Shown piece by piece: positions 26,559 to 35,297 of a stretch of 64,000 bases of DNA. A model generated the notes under the pieces. The model did no database searches, had not been told where the DNA came from, and worked only from the letters and a program-made list of their open reading frames with translations. The DNA lies in assembly GCF_004458765.1 (NCBI RefSeq), contig NZ_SPJX01000652.1, positions 1 to 64,000 on the forward strand, given 5' to 3'. The translations under genes and the position numbers were made by a program. This DNA comes from Microvirga pakistanensis. Lineage in GTDB: Bacteria; Pseudomonadota; Alphaproteobacteria; Rhizobiales; Beijerinckiaceae. Position 1 is the first letter of the stretch; each line of letters begins with the position of its first letter.

Positions 26559-26810
26559 ATGCCTCAGTACAATTTTGTCATTTGCAACAGTCGGGGACGG
26601 GCCAAGTATCCCAGGAGCTTCGACCTGCCCGATATCGAAGCGGCCCGTCATGCTGCTCTGAAGATCGCCCGTGTCTTCACCGAAGTCGTGCCGTTTTGGA
26701 GGGGGCTCCCTCCCGAGCAGAAGAGCGACTTCGTCGTTGAGATCGTGGATGAAGCCGGCGAAACAACCCTGACGGTCCCGTTCAGGGACGTCGATGAACT
26801 CAAGCCATGA
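26559..26810 (+). CDS. DUF6894-like small protein
   Basis: An 83-residue protein starting MPQYNFVICNSRGRAKYP, followed by a D-x-E-A-A-R-x-A-A helix (PDIEAARHAALKIARV) and a beta-rich end FVVEIVDEAGETTLTVPF. This beta-alpha-beta layout is that of the DUF6894 family of unknown function, common in Methylobacteriaceae and Bradyrhizobiaceae. Start 26559 follows the family; an ATG at 26541 would add six residues. A second member is at 60920, and both are followed by a similar hairpin element ending in GGGAGGAA. Confidence 0.65.
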   Translation: MPQYNFVICNSRGRAKYPRSFDLPDIEAARHAALKIARVFTEVVPFWRGLPPEQKSDFVVEIVDEAGETTLTVPFRDVDELKP

Positions 26811-26833
26811 TTGGGATCGAGGCCTTGGCTCGC

Positions 26834-26896
26834 AAAAAAGCCTCACCAGAAGACGACTCGCTGATGAGGCTGTTAGGCTTGGGAGGAAACAGCTTC
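26834..26896 (+). ncRNA. structured element, copy 1 (hairpin plus GGGAGGAA tail)
   Basis: After an A6 run (26834-26839) lie arms CCTCA-C-CAG (26841-26849) and CTG-A-TGAGG (26861-26869) around an 11-base loop, a C/A mismatch inside the stem, and then AGGCTT (26875-26880), which can pair back to AAGCCT (26838-26843), followed by GGGAGGAAAC. A second copy at 61178-61240 keeps the same architecture with changed base pairs. It begins 23 bases after a DUF6894 stop codon. Whether it is a terminator, a leader or a free small RNA is not known. Confidence 0.4.
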
Positions 26897-27009
26897 AGTC
26901 TAAAGAGATTCCTGGGCATGTCTGTGCGGAGGCGCACCGGACTCTGCGCCTTGCAGCGCGCTCCTTCGATGCCGCGGTTCTCTTGACATGCCCTCTCGCC
27001 GTATCGGTG

Positions 27010-27816
27010 TCACGGGTCGAGGCTTGCAATTTCAACCTTCATCCGATTCTTGATGGGCGAGGAGTTGAACTCGGGCCGGCGCAGCCGGTGACGTAACCTG
27101 AAGCGATCGGCCCGGTAATAGGCTCGCGAGCATTCAAGCGCCTCGCCCGAATTTGAATAGACGATGCGCTCCAGAAGGATGAGGGGGTGGCCAACCGGAA
27201 CACGCAGCATCCCGGCTCGAAAATCGTCCGCCACGATGAACTCGATCACCTCGTCTGCTTCGGTCGCATGCACATTGTAGAGCGTCTCCACAAGCGCATA
27301 GAGCGGCTGGGAGAGGTTCATCTGCAGCAAACGCGGAGCGATGCGGGCTGGAACGAAACTGGTGCGGAAAGCCGCGGGCTGCCCCTCGGGGGACAGAACC
27401 TTGCGGATCTTATGAACGAGCTCGCTGGTGCGCAGCCCGAGCTTGGCCGCGATCCAGTCCGGCGCGGGCACTGTCTCGACGCTATAGAGATCGATATGCT
27501 CCGGATCCTCGGCGTCGAAGCCGGACAGCAGGAAATGGTCCGGGTCGGCGAGGGGCTCGGCGAGCCGTGAGGCAAGGACGAAGGTGCCACGGCCCTGCTG
27601 CTTCTGCAGGAGGCCCTCGTCGACAAGCGCCGAAATGGCCTGCCGAACCGTGATTCGAGACAGCCCATAATGGTCGCAGAGTTCGGTCTCGGACGGAATC
27701 TTGTCTCCGGGCTTCAGGTCGAATGTCGCGAGGTCGCGCAGCGCATGCTTCAGCTGCAGCCATAAAGGCGTGCTCGGGGTTCCCCTGAGAGGATGCAGGT
27801 TCGGGCCTGATTCCAT
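27010..27816 (-). CDS. GntR-family (HutC type) transcriptional regulator
   Basis: A 268-residue regulator. The winged helix-turn-helix (about 18-85) includes KIPSETELCDHYGLSRITVRQAISALVDEGLL and the wing QGRGTFV. The C-terminal UTRA effector domain (about 105-255) has VPARIAPRLLQ, DEVIEFIVADD and PLILLERIVYSNSG. HutC-type members repress catabolic genes and release DNA when bound to a substrate or early intermediate. It is divergent from the tripartite transporter genes. A GACGTC-centred palindrome between them, repeated at 44672, is the obvious operator candidate. Confidence 0.9.
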   Translation of the reverse strand: MESGPNLHPLRGTPSTPLWLQLKHALRDLATFDLKPGDKIPSETELCDHYGLSRITVRQAISALVDEGLLQKQQGRGTFVLASRLAEPLADPDHFLLSGFDAEDPEHIDLYSVETVPAPDWIAAKLGLRTSELVHKIRKVLSPEGQPAAFRTSFVPARIAPRLLQMNLSQPLYALVETLYNVHATEADEVIEFIVADDFRAGMLRVPVGHPLILLERIVYSNSGEALECSRAYYRADRFRLRHRLRRPEFNSSPIKNRMKVEIASLDP

Positions 27817-27884
27817 CGTTGTTTTCCCTTGTCTCCGCTGTCAGAGGGCCTGGCTCGGCCGTATCTCTGGTGTTGGCAACTCTC

Positions 27885-27914
27885 TTGACACTTACGTCAA
27901 CCCGCATCTAGTCT
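27885..27914 (+). promoter_or_regulatory. candidate promoter of the tct operon
   Basis: TTGACA (27885-27890) and TAGTCT (27909-27914) are 18 bases apart, a plausible housekeeping promoter reading toward tctC. The palindromic operator candidate begins 10 bases after the -10 element, where a bound repressor would block initiation. Confidence 0.45.
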
Positions 27915-27923
27915 CAATACGTC

Positions 27924-27937
27924 TTATGACGTCATAA
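27924..27937. promoter_or_regulatory. candidate GntR operator 1
   Basis: TTATGACGTCATAA is a perfect 14-bp palindrome in the divergent region between the GntR-type repressor and tctC. Its GACGTC core flanked by A/T-rich arms is shared with the palindrome at 44672-44687, which precedes another operon of the same island. Confidence 0.55.
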
Positions 27938-27979
27938 TAACTATAGATGCACCAAGCTGCAATTCGGAGGAAGCCAACC

Positions 27980-28990
27980 ATGAACATGACTGGAAAAGTG
28001 AAAAGCTCTCTGACACGCCGCCTCATGCTGTTCAGCCTCAGCTCCGTTTCGGCGCTCTTGATGCTTGGTGCCGGCGAAGGTTACGCGCAGGGCAAAGCCC
28101 CTCAGGGGCCTATCGAGATCACGAGCGGGACCAGTCCTGGCGGCACTCCTGACGTTCTGATGCGCCGTGTGGCGAAGATCCTCAACGAGGAGAAAATCAT
28201 CACCAATCCGATCGTCGTGCAAAACCGCACCGGCGGCTCATGGATGGTCGCCGCTAATTGGGTGCTGAACAAGAAGGGCGACGAGAACACCGTCCTGACC
28301 ATCGCGCAGCCGATCCTGACGACGCCGATCACGACCGGCCAGCCGACGGTCTACGACAAGCTCACCCCCATCAGCATGTTCATTCAGGGCGATCTCCTGA
28401 TCGCCGTGCAGCCGAACTCCCCGGCAAAAACCTTCAAGGAATTCGTCGACCTCGCCAAGCAGCGTGAGCGGAGCATCAAGGTTGCCGGCGCGCAGGCCGG
28501 ATCCACGGACCACATGGTGACGGGCTTGGTCGAGAAGGCGAGCGGAGCGAAGTTGAACTACGTGCCATTCGATGGCGGCGGTGCTGCTGCAACGGCTTTC
28601 CTTGGCGGCAACGTTGATATGATCGTGCTTCCTCCGAGCGAGGCATTGCCCCACGTCAAGAACAACAAGATCAAGCTCCTTGCCATTTTGAGCGAGAGCC
28701 GCCGCACTGAGCCGGAATTCAAGGATGTGCCGACGGCCAAGGAGCAGGGGTTCGACATCGTTTGGGGGCAGTCGTGGGGGCTTGCCGGACCTCCCGGCAT
28801 GGATCCCGAACTGGTGAAGTTCTGGGACAATGCCATTCAGAAGCTTGCCGCCACCGACGCCTGGAAGGCGACCGTGAAGGAGATGTTCCTGCGCAGCCAA
28901 GTCGTCAATGCCAGCCAAGCCAAGGAGCACATGGCTCAACTGCACGATCAGCACCTTGCCCTCCTGCGTGACCTCGGCCTCGCCAAGTGA
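27980..28990 (+). CDS. tctC: tripartite tricarboxylate transporter, binding protein (TctC/Bug)
   Basis: A 336-residue periplasmic Bug-type binding protein that captures carboxylates for the TctAB membrane unit. The signal peptide covers about residues 1-35 (SSVSALLMLGAGEGYAQ). GTSPGGTPDVLMRRVAK is the phosphate/carboxylate-binding turn typical of the family, followed by NPIVVQNRTGG. The ATG at 27980 has CGGAGG ten bases ahead; upstream in-frame codons are less likely. It is the first gene of the island's forward operon. The ligand is unknown; known relatives take citrate, terephthalate, protocatechuate and other aromatic or aliphatic acids. Confidence 0.9.
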   Translation: MNMTGKVKSSLTRRLMLFSLSSVSALLMLGAGEGYAQGKAPQGPIEITSGTSPGGTPDVLMRRVAKILNEEKIITNPIVVQNRTGGSWMVAANWVLNKKGDENTVLTIAQPILTTPITTGQPTVYDKLTPISMFIQGDLLIAVQPNSPAKTFKEFVDLAKQRERSIKVAGAQAGSTDHMVTGLVEKASGAKLNYVPFDGGGAAATAFLGGNVDMIVLPPSEALPHVKNNKIKLLAILSESRRTEPEFKDVPTAKEQGFDIVWGQSWGLAGPPGMDPELVKFWDNAIQKLAATDAWKATVKEMFLRSQVVNASQAKEHMAQLHDQHLALLRDLGLAK

Positions 28991-29010
28991 ATCCCGCAAG
29001 GAGCCCTGCC

Positions 29011-29463
29011 ATGAAGGCTGCGGATATCCTCAGTGCCTGTGTGATGCTTTTCCTCGCGGTGGTGGTTCTGATCTCCACCAGACATCTGCCCTACTGGGCG
29101 GATTTCGCGCCCGGTTCGGCGTTCTCCCCGTTCTGGGTTGCTGCAGCGAGCATCCTTGTTTCCTGTGTTCTCGTTGTCGGCGCTCTGCGCCGGCAATCCC
29201 ACCCGCCGATCGATTGGCCTGACCGCCAGGGATTGCGCCGGGTTCTTTTGACGGCTGGCGGGCTGTGGGCAATTGTCGTCTTGGCTCCTGTTCTGGGGCT
29301 CGTCGCGACTGCCGTCCTGTTCATGCTGTTTCTGCTTCTTGTGGTGTTGCGGCGAAACCTCTGGCCCAGCCTGCTCACGACGGCGGTCACCGCAGCGCTC
29401 ATTTATGGCGTGTTCTCAGCATGGCTTGGGATCGCCTTTCCCACAGGCCTGCTTGGCATCTGA
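29011..29463 (+). CDS. tctB: tripartite tricarboxylate transporter, small membrane subunit (TctB)
   Basis: A 150-residue TctB with four membrane helices: ILSACVMLFLAVVVLIS, FWVAAASILVSCVLVVGAL, GLWAIVVLAPVLGLVATAVLFMLF and a C-terminal pair member. The ATG at 29011 is preceded by AAGGAGCCC; it lies 20 bases after the tctC stop. It forms the membrane complex with TctA and works only with the binding protein. Confidence 0.88.
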   Translation: MKAADILSACVMLFLAVVVLISTRHLPYWADFAPGSAFSPFWVAAASILVSCVLVVGALRRQSHPPIDWPDRQGLRRVLLTAGGLWAIVVLAPVLGLVATAVLFMLFLLLVVLRRNLWPSLLTTAVTAALIYGVFSAWLGIAFPTGLLGI

Positions 29464-29483
29464 CACCGTCAGGGATTTCTTTC

Positions 29484-31016
29484 ATGATCGATGCCTTGGT
29501 TTCTCTGGGTAACGGATTTGGAGTCGCCCTGACTCCGACGAACCTCCTGTTCATCTTCATCGGTGTTTGCCTCGGCCAAATCATCGGAGCGCTGCCGGGT
29601 CTGGGGCCGTCCGCCGGCATGGCCCTCTTATTGCCAATCACCTTCGGCCTTCCGGCCGCCACCGCGATCATGATGCTCGCGGGCATCATGTATGGTGGCA
29701 TGTATGGAGGCACGCTGACATCCGTCCTGGTCAACGTCCCAGGCGAAGCCGCGAGCGTCATGACGGCTGTCGACGGGCACAAGCTCGCGAAACAGGGCAG
29801 GGCCGGCGCAGCCCTGAGCGTCTCCGCAATCGGTTCGTTCATCGCCGGCGTCGGAGCCGTGATGCTTCTCGTGTTCGTGACGCCGCCGCTCGCCGAATTC
29901 GCTCTCCGCTTTTCATCGCCGGAATATTTCCTGCTCGCCGTACTCGGTATCACCGCAACGGCCAGCATTGGCGCGGGATCTCCCGTCAAGGCCATTCTGA
30001 CAGCCATATTCGGATTGATGATCGCTCTCGTCGGCACCGACCCGATCCTTGGAAGCGAGCGTCTTACGTTCGGCATGACGGAACTGCTCGACGGCATCGA
30101 CTTCCTGCCGGTGGCCATCGGCATCTTCGGCATCGCTGAAGTCCTGAGTTCCCTCGAGCGCAGCTATGATTCCGAGCCGATCCGCACGCGCCTGCGCGAC
30201 ATGTGGCTGAGCGCAAAAGATTGGACCGCCTGCAGGTTCTCGATTCTGCGCGGCGGCATCCTGGGCTTCGTGATCGGATTGATGCCGGGCGCGGGCCCGA
30301 CTGTCGCCGCGATCCTGGCCTATGTCACGGAGAAGCGCTTCAGCCCCCATCCCGAGAAGTTCGGAGAAGGCGCGCTCGACGGTGTGGCGGCCGCGGAATC
30401 GGCCAACAATTCGGCGGCCCACGGCGCACTCATTCCCATGCTGGCACTGGGGATTCCAGGCTCCGCATCGACTGCGGTTCTTCTGGCCGCACTGGTGCTG
30501 CAGGGTATTCGGCCGGGGCCGGGCCTGATGGTGGAACAGGCGGATCTCGTCTGGGGCCTCATCGCCAGCATGTTCATCGGCAATGTGATTCTGCTGGTGC
30601 TCAATCTGCCCCTTGCCCCGGTTTTCGGCGCATTGCTGCGGGTGCCTTATGAATACCTGGCTCCGGGCATCCTGGTGATCTCCCTCATCGGAACCTTCGC
30701 CACGACCCTCAGCCTGTTCAGCGTCGGGCTGACGCTCTTCTTCGGCATGATCGGCTATCTCATGATGAAGGCTGATCTCCCTCGGGCGCCCGTGGTGCTG
30801 GCGGTCGTGCTGGCGCAACTGATGGAAACCTCACTGCGGCAGTCGCTCATGCTGTCGGAAGGCAATCTCTGGATCTTCGTCCAGCGTCCCATCTCGATCA
30901 TTCTTCTCCTCCTCGTCATCGGCTCCCTTGCCGTGCCCATGCTGGGGCTGCTGACCCGCCGCCGCATGGAACGCCTTCGCCGCTCCGAGGCTAAAATTTC
31001 CATCGCAACCAAGTAG
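29484..31016 (+). CDS. tctA: tripartite tricarboxylate transporter, large membrane subunit (TctA)
   Basis: A 510-residue permease with about 12 membrane segments. The family repeats are GQIIGALPGLGPSAGMALLLP near 30-50 and GFVIGLMPGAGPTVAAILAY near 255-275, the two inverted substrate-site loops. ESANNSAAHGALIPMLALGIPGS is the conserved second signature. ATG 29484 is 20 bases after the tctB stop. Uptake is sodium- or proton-coupled in the family. Confidence 0.92.
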   Translation: MIDALVSLGNGFGVALTPTNLLFIFIGVCLGQIIGALPGLGPSAGMALLLPITFGLPAATAIMMLAGIMYGGMYGGTLTSVLVNVPGEAASVMTAVDGHKLAKQGRAGAALSVSAIGSFIAGVGAVMLLVFVTPPLAEFALRFSSPEYFLLAVLGITATASIGAGSPVKAILTAIFGLMIALVGTDPILGSERLTFGMTELLDGIDFLPVAIGIFGIAEVLSSLERSYDSEPIRTRLRDMWLSAKDWTACRFSILRGGILGFVIGLMPGAGPTVAAILAYVTEKRFSPHPEKFGEGALDGVAAAESANNSAAHGALIPMLALGIPGSASTAVLLAALVLQGIRPGPGLMVEQADLVWGLIASMFIGNVILLVLNLPLAPVFGALLRVPYEYLAPGILVISLIGTFATTLSLFSVGLTLFFGMIGYLMMKADLPRAPVVLAVVLAQLMETSLRQSLMLSEGNLWIFVQRPISIILLLLVIGSLAVPMLGLLTRRRMERLRRSEAKISIATK

Positions 31017-31024
31017 GATTTGTC

Positions 31025-32059
31025 ATGAATTCGGTTCGTACCATCGATGTCCACGCGCATATTCTCACTGAGGAGATGATGCGCCTCATGCGCAACGAAG
31101 CACCCGATATCGGGCCTACTTTGAGCGAAGTTGACGAAGAAGGCGGCGTGCTCCAAGTCGGGAACATCGTTCAGCGGCCTTTCCCGCGCGGAGCTTGGGA
31201 TCTCGATCTGCGCCTGCGTCATATGGACGAAGCCGAAGTCGACATGCAGGTTCTCTCGGTGTGTCCTCAGACCTTTCTCTACGACCGTGATCCTGCCCTG
31301 ACAGCAACTCTGTCCGCGATTCAGAACAATGGGATCGCGAAAGTCGTGTCTCAGCATCCGGACCGTTTCCTGGGCATTGCAACACTGCCGATGCAGGATC
31401 CGGAACGCGCGGTCGCCGAACTGCGTCGGTCGATGCTGGAACTCGGATTGCGCGGCGCGCAGATTGGGTCCCATGTGGAAGGCCGCAATCTCGACGATCC
31501 GGCGCTTGAGCCGTTATGGGCGGCGGCGGCCGAGCTCAATGCCTTCATCCTGGTGCATCCGCAGAAGATCGCCGGCGGCGACCGGCTGAAGTCCTTCTAT
31601 CTCAAGAACCTCATTGGCAATCCTCTCGATACCACCATCGCTGCTGCATCGCTGGTCTTCGGCGGCGTTCTCGAACGCTATCCCGCCCTCAAATTCTGCT
31701 TCGCCCATGGCGGCGGTTTCATGCCCTACCAGGTCGGCCGCATGAATCACGGCTGGTCCGTGCGGCCTGAAGGGAAGGTCAGCTTGAAGAACCCGCCGGA
31801 GGAGTCGATCCGGCGCCTCTATTTCGACTGCATCCTCCATTTCGAGCCCGCCCTGCGTTATCTCGTGGAAACATTCGGGGCCGAGCATGTCCTGCTTGGA
31901 AGCGATTACCCGTTCGACATGGGAATGATGGATTGCGTGAAGCAGGTGCGCGCCCTCGGCGTGTCGGCGCTCGACCGCAACACCATTCTGGGCGAGGCCG
32001 CCGCCGAGATTTTGGGCGAGGCGCAAGCGGTCGGCATGCGGGCGGCCCAGGGCGCCTGA
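31025..32059 (+). CDS. ACMSD-like amidohydrolase family protein
   Basis: A 344-residue metal-dependent hydrolase/decarboxylase of the amidohydrolase-2 (ACMSD) group. TIDVHAHI gives the His-x-His metal pair at about 10-12, FCFAHGGGFMPYQVGR carries the next His, and LLGSDYPFDMG carries the terminal metal-binding Asp. Members decarboxylate ring-derived carboxylates (aminocarboxymuconate semialdehyde, resorcylate, vanillate-type) or hydrolyse lactones. It lies 8 bases after tctA, so the imported acid or an early product is probably its substrate. Cytoplasmic. Confidence 0.85.
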   Translation: MNSVRTIDVHAHILTEEMMRLMRNEAPDIGPTLSEVDEEGGVLQVGNIVQRPFPRGAWDLDLRLRHMDEAEVDMQVLSVCPQTFLYDRDPALTATLSAIQNNGIAKVVSQHPDRFLGIATLPMQDPERAVAELRRSMLELGLRGAQIGSHVEGRNLDDPALEPLWAAAAELNAFILVHPQKIAGGDRLKSFYLKNLIGNPLDTTIAAASLVFGGVLERYPALKFCFAHGGGFMPYQVGRMNHGWSVRPEGKVSLKNPPEESIRRLYFDCILHFEPALRYLVETFGAEHVLLGSDYPFDMGMMDCVKQVRALGVSALDRNTILGEAAAEILGEAQAVGMRAAQGA

Positions 32060-32066
32060 TCGGCCC

Positions 32067-33359
32067 ATGACGCTCAAGATTCCAGAGGAGGGGCATGGCG
32101 CTTCAGCTCAAGCCGACCGCTCCATGTTTTCTCCTCCGGTGCCGGAAAGACCTTCCTATCGTTGGATTGTCTTGGGCATCGGAGTGCTGGCGCAGGGCGC
32201 GCTCGCCGCTCTTCAGCACGGCTTGTCCGGGCTTGCGCCGATGCTGCGTTCTGACTTCCGCCTCAGCCTGCCCGAGGTGGGTCTGATTCTCGCCGCTGCC
32301 AATTGGGGCATCATGAGCACGCTGCTCCTGTGGGGCAGGCTGGCCGACCGCTATGGTGAACGCATCGTTATCGCCATCGGGCTCAGTGGATCCTCTCTTG
32401 CTATTCTGGCTGCATCCTTCGTTCAAGCGGCGGATGCTTTTGTGGCGTGGCTCTTTCTGGCGGGGGCGCTCGGCTCCGCCGCCTCCGCTGCTTCCGGGCG
32501 AGCGGTCATGCATTGGTTCACGCGGGCCGAGCGTGGGCTCGCCCTTGGCATACGCCAGATGTCGATTCCGCTGGGCAGTGCAGTCGCGGCGGTGGCGCTG
32601 CCCCTGATCGCGGCCGCTGCGGGTGTTGGTTCAGCGCTTGTCGCTTTGGCTGGGGCCGCCGCTTTAGGAGCGTTGTGTGCCGGGTTGTGGTTGTCCTCCC
32701 CTCCTGATGGAACCTCGGACAGCGCACATGCAAGCCATGTCTCCCCCCTCAAGGATACGTCACTCTGGCGCCTCGCCTTCTGTGCAGGACTCCTGGTCTG
32801 CAGCCAGGTCGCCATGAACGGGTTCGTCATCATCTTTCTGGCCGAGCATCGCGGCGTGGATGTGGGCCTCGCGGCCGTGGTGCTGGCGATCATCAACGTC
32901 GGGGGAGGTGTCGGGCGCGTGCTGGCCGGGCGCCTTTCGGATATCACGGGGCGACGGGTTCCCCCGATCCGAAGTCAGGCGCTGTTCATGGCGGTGGCTC
33001 TCATAAGCTCCGCAATGCTGGTGAACGCTCCATTGGTGTTGCTGATCCCGGTTCTCATCATTACGGGCACCCTGGCGATCAGCTGGAACGGGCTTGCCAT
33101 GACGGCAGCGGCCGAGATGGCGGGGCACGCCCGAGCAGGCACTGCAATCGGCCTTCAGGGAACCGTGATACGCCTGGTCAGCGCGGGTGCGGGAATAGCC
33201 TTCGGCTTCATCGTGGAGCAAACCGGCTCCTGGAGCATGGCCTTCGCGGCGCTCGGTGTCCTGCCTCTGGCCAGCTATGGCCTTCTGGCTCCCCTTATAG
33301 GAGAGGAGGAGAGGCGGCTTATACCCACCACCGCATCCGCCGGGGCGTCACCGCCCTAG
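32067..33359 (+). CDS. MFS transporter
   Basis: A 430-residue major-facilitator protein with 12 predicted helices. WGRLADRYGERIVIAIG matches the MFS loop-2/3 signature G-x-L-a-D-r-x-G-r-r, and a second copy in the other half reads AGRLSDITGRRVPPI. It begins 7 bases after the amidohydrolase stop, so it belongs to the same operon. An internal ATG at 32124 could be the real start because the first 19 residues are not membrane-like. It may import a related substrate or export a product. Confidence 0.88.
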   Translation: MTLKIPEEGHGASAQADRSMFSPPVPERPSYRWIVLGIGVLAQGALAALQHGLSGLAPMLRSDFRLSLPEVGLILAAANWGIMSTLLLWGRLADRYGERIVIAIGLSGSSLAILAASFVQAADAFVAWLFLAGALGSAASAASGRAVMHWFTRAERGLALGIRQMSIPLGSAVAAVALPLIAAAAGVGSALVALAGAAALGALCAGLWLSSPPDGTSDSAHASHVSPLKDTSLWRLAFCAGLLVCSQVAMNGFVIIFLAEHRGVDVGLAAVVLAIINVGGGVGRVLAGRLSDITGRRVPPIRSQALFMAVALISSAMLVNAPLVLLIPVLIITGTLAISWNGLAMTAAAEMAGHARAGTAIGLQGTVIRLVSAGAGIAFGFIVEQTGSWSMAFAALGVLPLASYGLLAPLIGEEERRLIPTTASAGASPP

Positions 33360-33585
33360 GGCTGGGCGATGTCACCACTCCAGTGAGGGATTCTGGCTCC
33401 GGTGGTGGTCGCGCAACGCGCCGGTCTCTGCCAGGATCGCGAGGACAGCATGAAAGAACCGCTTTAGGTTCAACGACTGGCGTTCCGCAGCTGGGGCTGA
33501 GTTGAGGGCAGCGCCGGTCGACATCGTTTCACTCCAGATCGGACAGGGATATTGCTGCGAGGCCTTTACCCTTGTGCGCCGCATC

Positions 33586-33606
33586 ACGCAATGTGTTGCA
33601 TTGCGT
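33586..33606. promoter_or_regulatory. inverted repeat ACGCAATG-N5-CATTGCGT
   Basis: A perfect 8-bp inverted repeat with a five-base spacer lies in the gene-free stretch 33360-33672, between the convergent MFS and LysR genes. It is GC-poor for a terminator and lacks a T run, so a protein-binding site is possible, though no promoter is obviously served. Nothing else is seen in this stretch. Confidence 0.3.
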
Positions 33607-33672
33607 CATAGCTAAGAAATTCGTCAGGACGCCTGTCGGGAGGAGCCGGAACCGTCCGGAAGCAAGGGACGA

Positions 33673-34587
33673 TCATGTTTTCCAGAGCGCATTAAGGCTC
33701 TGCGTCTCCCCTTCGAGGATGTCGAGGAAAGCGTGAGCCGCAGGAGAGAGCGGCTGGCGGGCGGGCTCGATCAACACGAGGTCGGTTTCAAGCGAGGGGT
33801 CGGCGAGGGGATTCACGCAGAAACCCCGGCTTTTGATGTCGCTCGCCATCATGACACCTGGCAAGATGGTCACCCAATCGGTATTGGCCACCAGATCGAG
33901 AGTTCCGAGCATGGCATCGAGTTCGAGGAGCCTGTCCACCTTCACGCTGTTGGACGAGAAATAGGTCTCCAGGGTGCTCCGGCGGATGTTCTGCCAACTC
34001 GGCACGACAGCCTTGATCGGCTCCAGATCCGACAAGCGGACCGGCGCCAGATGCTCCAGACCCAATCGGCCGCTGGAGACCAGGATTTCCGGAGTCCGGA
34101 CCAGCACGCGGCTTTTCAAGCCCACAGTATCTGCGAAGGCCGGAACGACAGCGAAATCCAACTCTCCCGCGCGGACTTGCTGGATGAGCATCGCCGAATA
34201 GGCTTCGGTGATGCGCACGACCACATTCGGATGCCGGTCCATGAACCGCGCCAGCGCTGGAGCCATGGCGCACCGCGTCATGGTCGGCATCAGCCCAACC
34301 GTGATTTCCCCATCCAGCCCGGCACCGAACGTCATCAGCGCTCGAGATGCAGCCTCGTTGCTTCTGAGCACCTCGATGCAATGCCGGTAATAGCTGTCTC
34401 CGGCAGGCGTCGGCGTCACGGCTCCGCTGCCCCGGGTGAAGAGCCTGACCTTGAACCGGTCCTCGATCTTGCGGATGTGCTGGGAAACGCCGGACTGCGT
34501 CGCATTTTCCCGCTCGGCTGCCGCCGTGAAGGAACGTTCTTCATAAACGGCCACAAACAGGCGCATGTCGCGCAGGCTCTCAAGCAT
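33673..34587 (-). CDS. LysR-family transcriptional regulator
   Basis: A 304-residue LysR regulator. The N-terminal helix-turn-helix (about 1-60) reads MRLFVAVYEERSFTAAAER and TQSGVSQHIRKIEDRF. The periplasmic-binding-like effector domain (about 90-295) has EITVGLMPTMTRCAMAPAL and VVRITEAYS. It is divergent from the flavin reductase gene, with 74 bases between starts, the classic layout for a LysR activator of the adjacent operon. The inducer is probably a pathway intermediate. Confidence 0.9.
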   Translation of the reverse strand: MLESLRDMRLFVAVYEERSFTAAAERENATQSGVSQHIRKIEDRFKVRLFTRGSGAVTPTPAGDSYYRHCIEVLRSNEAASRALMTFGAGLDGEITVGLMPTMTRCAMAPALARFMDRHPNVVVRITEAYSAMLIQQVRAGELDFAVVPAFADTVGLKSRVLVRTPEILVSSGRLGLEHLAPVRLSDLEPIKAVVPSWQNIRRSTLETYFSSNSVKVDRLLELDAMLGTLDLVANTDWVTILPGVMMASDIKSRGFCVNPLADPSLETDLVLIEPARQPLSPAAHAFLDILEGETQSLNALWKT

Positions 34588-34661
34588 GTCGCATTATGAA
34601 TTCTGATGGAGATGAGCAGATCTTATCATTTTATCCACTGGCATGTCCAGGATAGCTTTCA

Positions 34662-35297
34662 ATGAACGTATCGCCCGCCGTGATGGCCCCAGAGGTCGGC
34701 AGCCAAGGATGCTCCCATCGCATGTCTCATCACCTGAGTGCCTACAAAGTCGCTGATCCGATGCATCTTCGCCAGGCGCTCGGCCGGTTCGCGACCGGCG
34801 TAACCGTCGTCACGACGCGCTCCCCGAGCGGGAAACTGGAGGGACTGACAGCGAACTCGTTCTCATCCGTTTCGCTCGATCCTCCGCTGGTTCTGTGGAG
34901 CCTTCAGAAACGGGCGCCATCCCTTGAGAGCTTCAAGAACTCGGGCGCCTTCGCCGTGAACGTTCTGGGAGCCCATCAGCACGATTACTGCAAGCATTTC
35001 GCAACGCCCGCGCCGGATAAGTTCCAGAATATTCCCTACGAGATCGGCTATGGCGGCTGCCCTATCCTCGAGGATTGCATCGCCCGGTTCGAATGCTCGA
35101 CGCACAGCGTGGTCGAAGGTGGCGACCATCTGATCTTCATCGGCCGCGTCGAGAACGTGGTCTATAGCGATGGCGAGCCCCTGATCTTCAGCGCGGGATC
35201 GTTCTGCGTGCCGACCCGCTTCCAAAAGCCTGACAACGCCAACGACATCCAAACAGCAGGCCAGAACGCCACAATGCAAAGGGAATGCTGCTCATGA
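34662..35297 (+). CDS. flavin reductase of a two-component monooxygenase
   Basis: A 211-residue FMN-binding split-barrel flavin reductase. LRQALGRFATGVTVVTTRSP and LTANSFSSVSLDPPLVLWSL are the two family signatures (about 26-70), and GSFCVPTRFQKP is near the C-terminus. It supplies reduced FMN using NAD(P)H. The neighbouring luciferase-like monooxygenase starts before its stop codon, so the two form one enzyme system. The first 20 residues are not conserved, and a start at 34722 is possible. Confidence 0.88.
   Translation: MNVSPAVMAPEVGSQGCSHRMSHHLSAYKVADPMHLRQALGRFATGVTVVTTRSPSGKLEGLTANSFSSVSLDPPLVLWSLQKRAPSLESFKNSGAFAVNVLGAHQHDYCKHFATPAPDKFQNIPYEIGYGGCPILEDCIARFECSTHSVVEGGDHLIFIGRVENVVYSDGEPLIFSAGSFCVPTRFQKPDNANDIQTAGQNATMQRECCS

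Noticed and set aside
33372-33587. A 71-codon minus-strand frame after the MFS gene
   Set aside because: It has no ribosome site, no recognisable pattern and no operon context.
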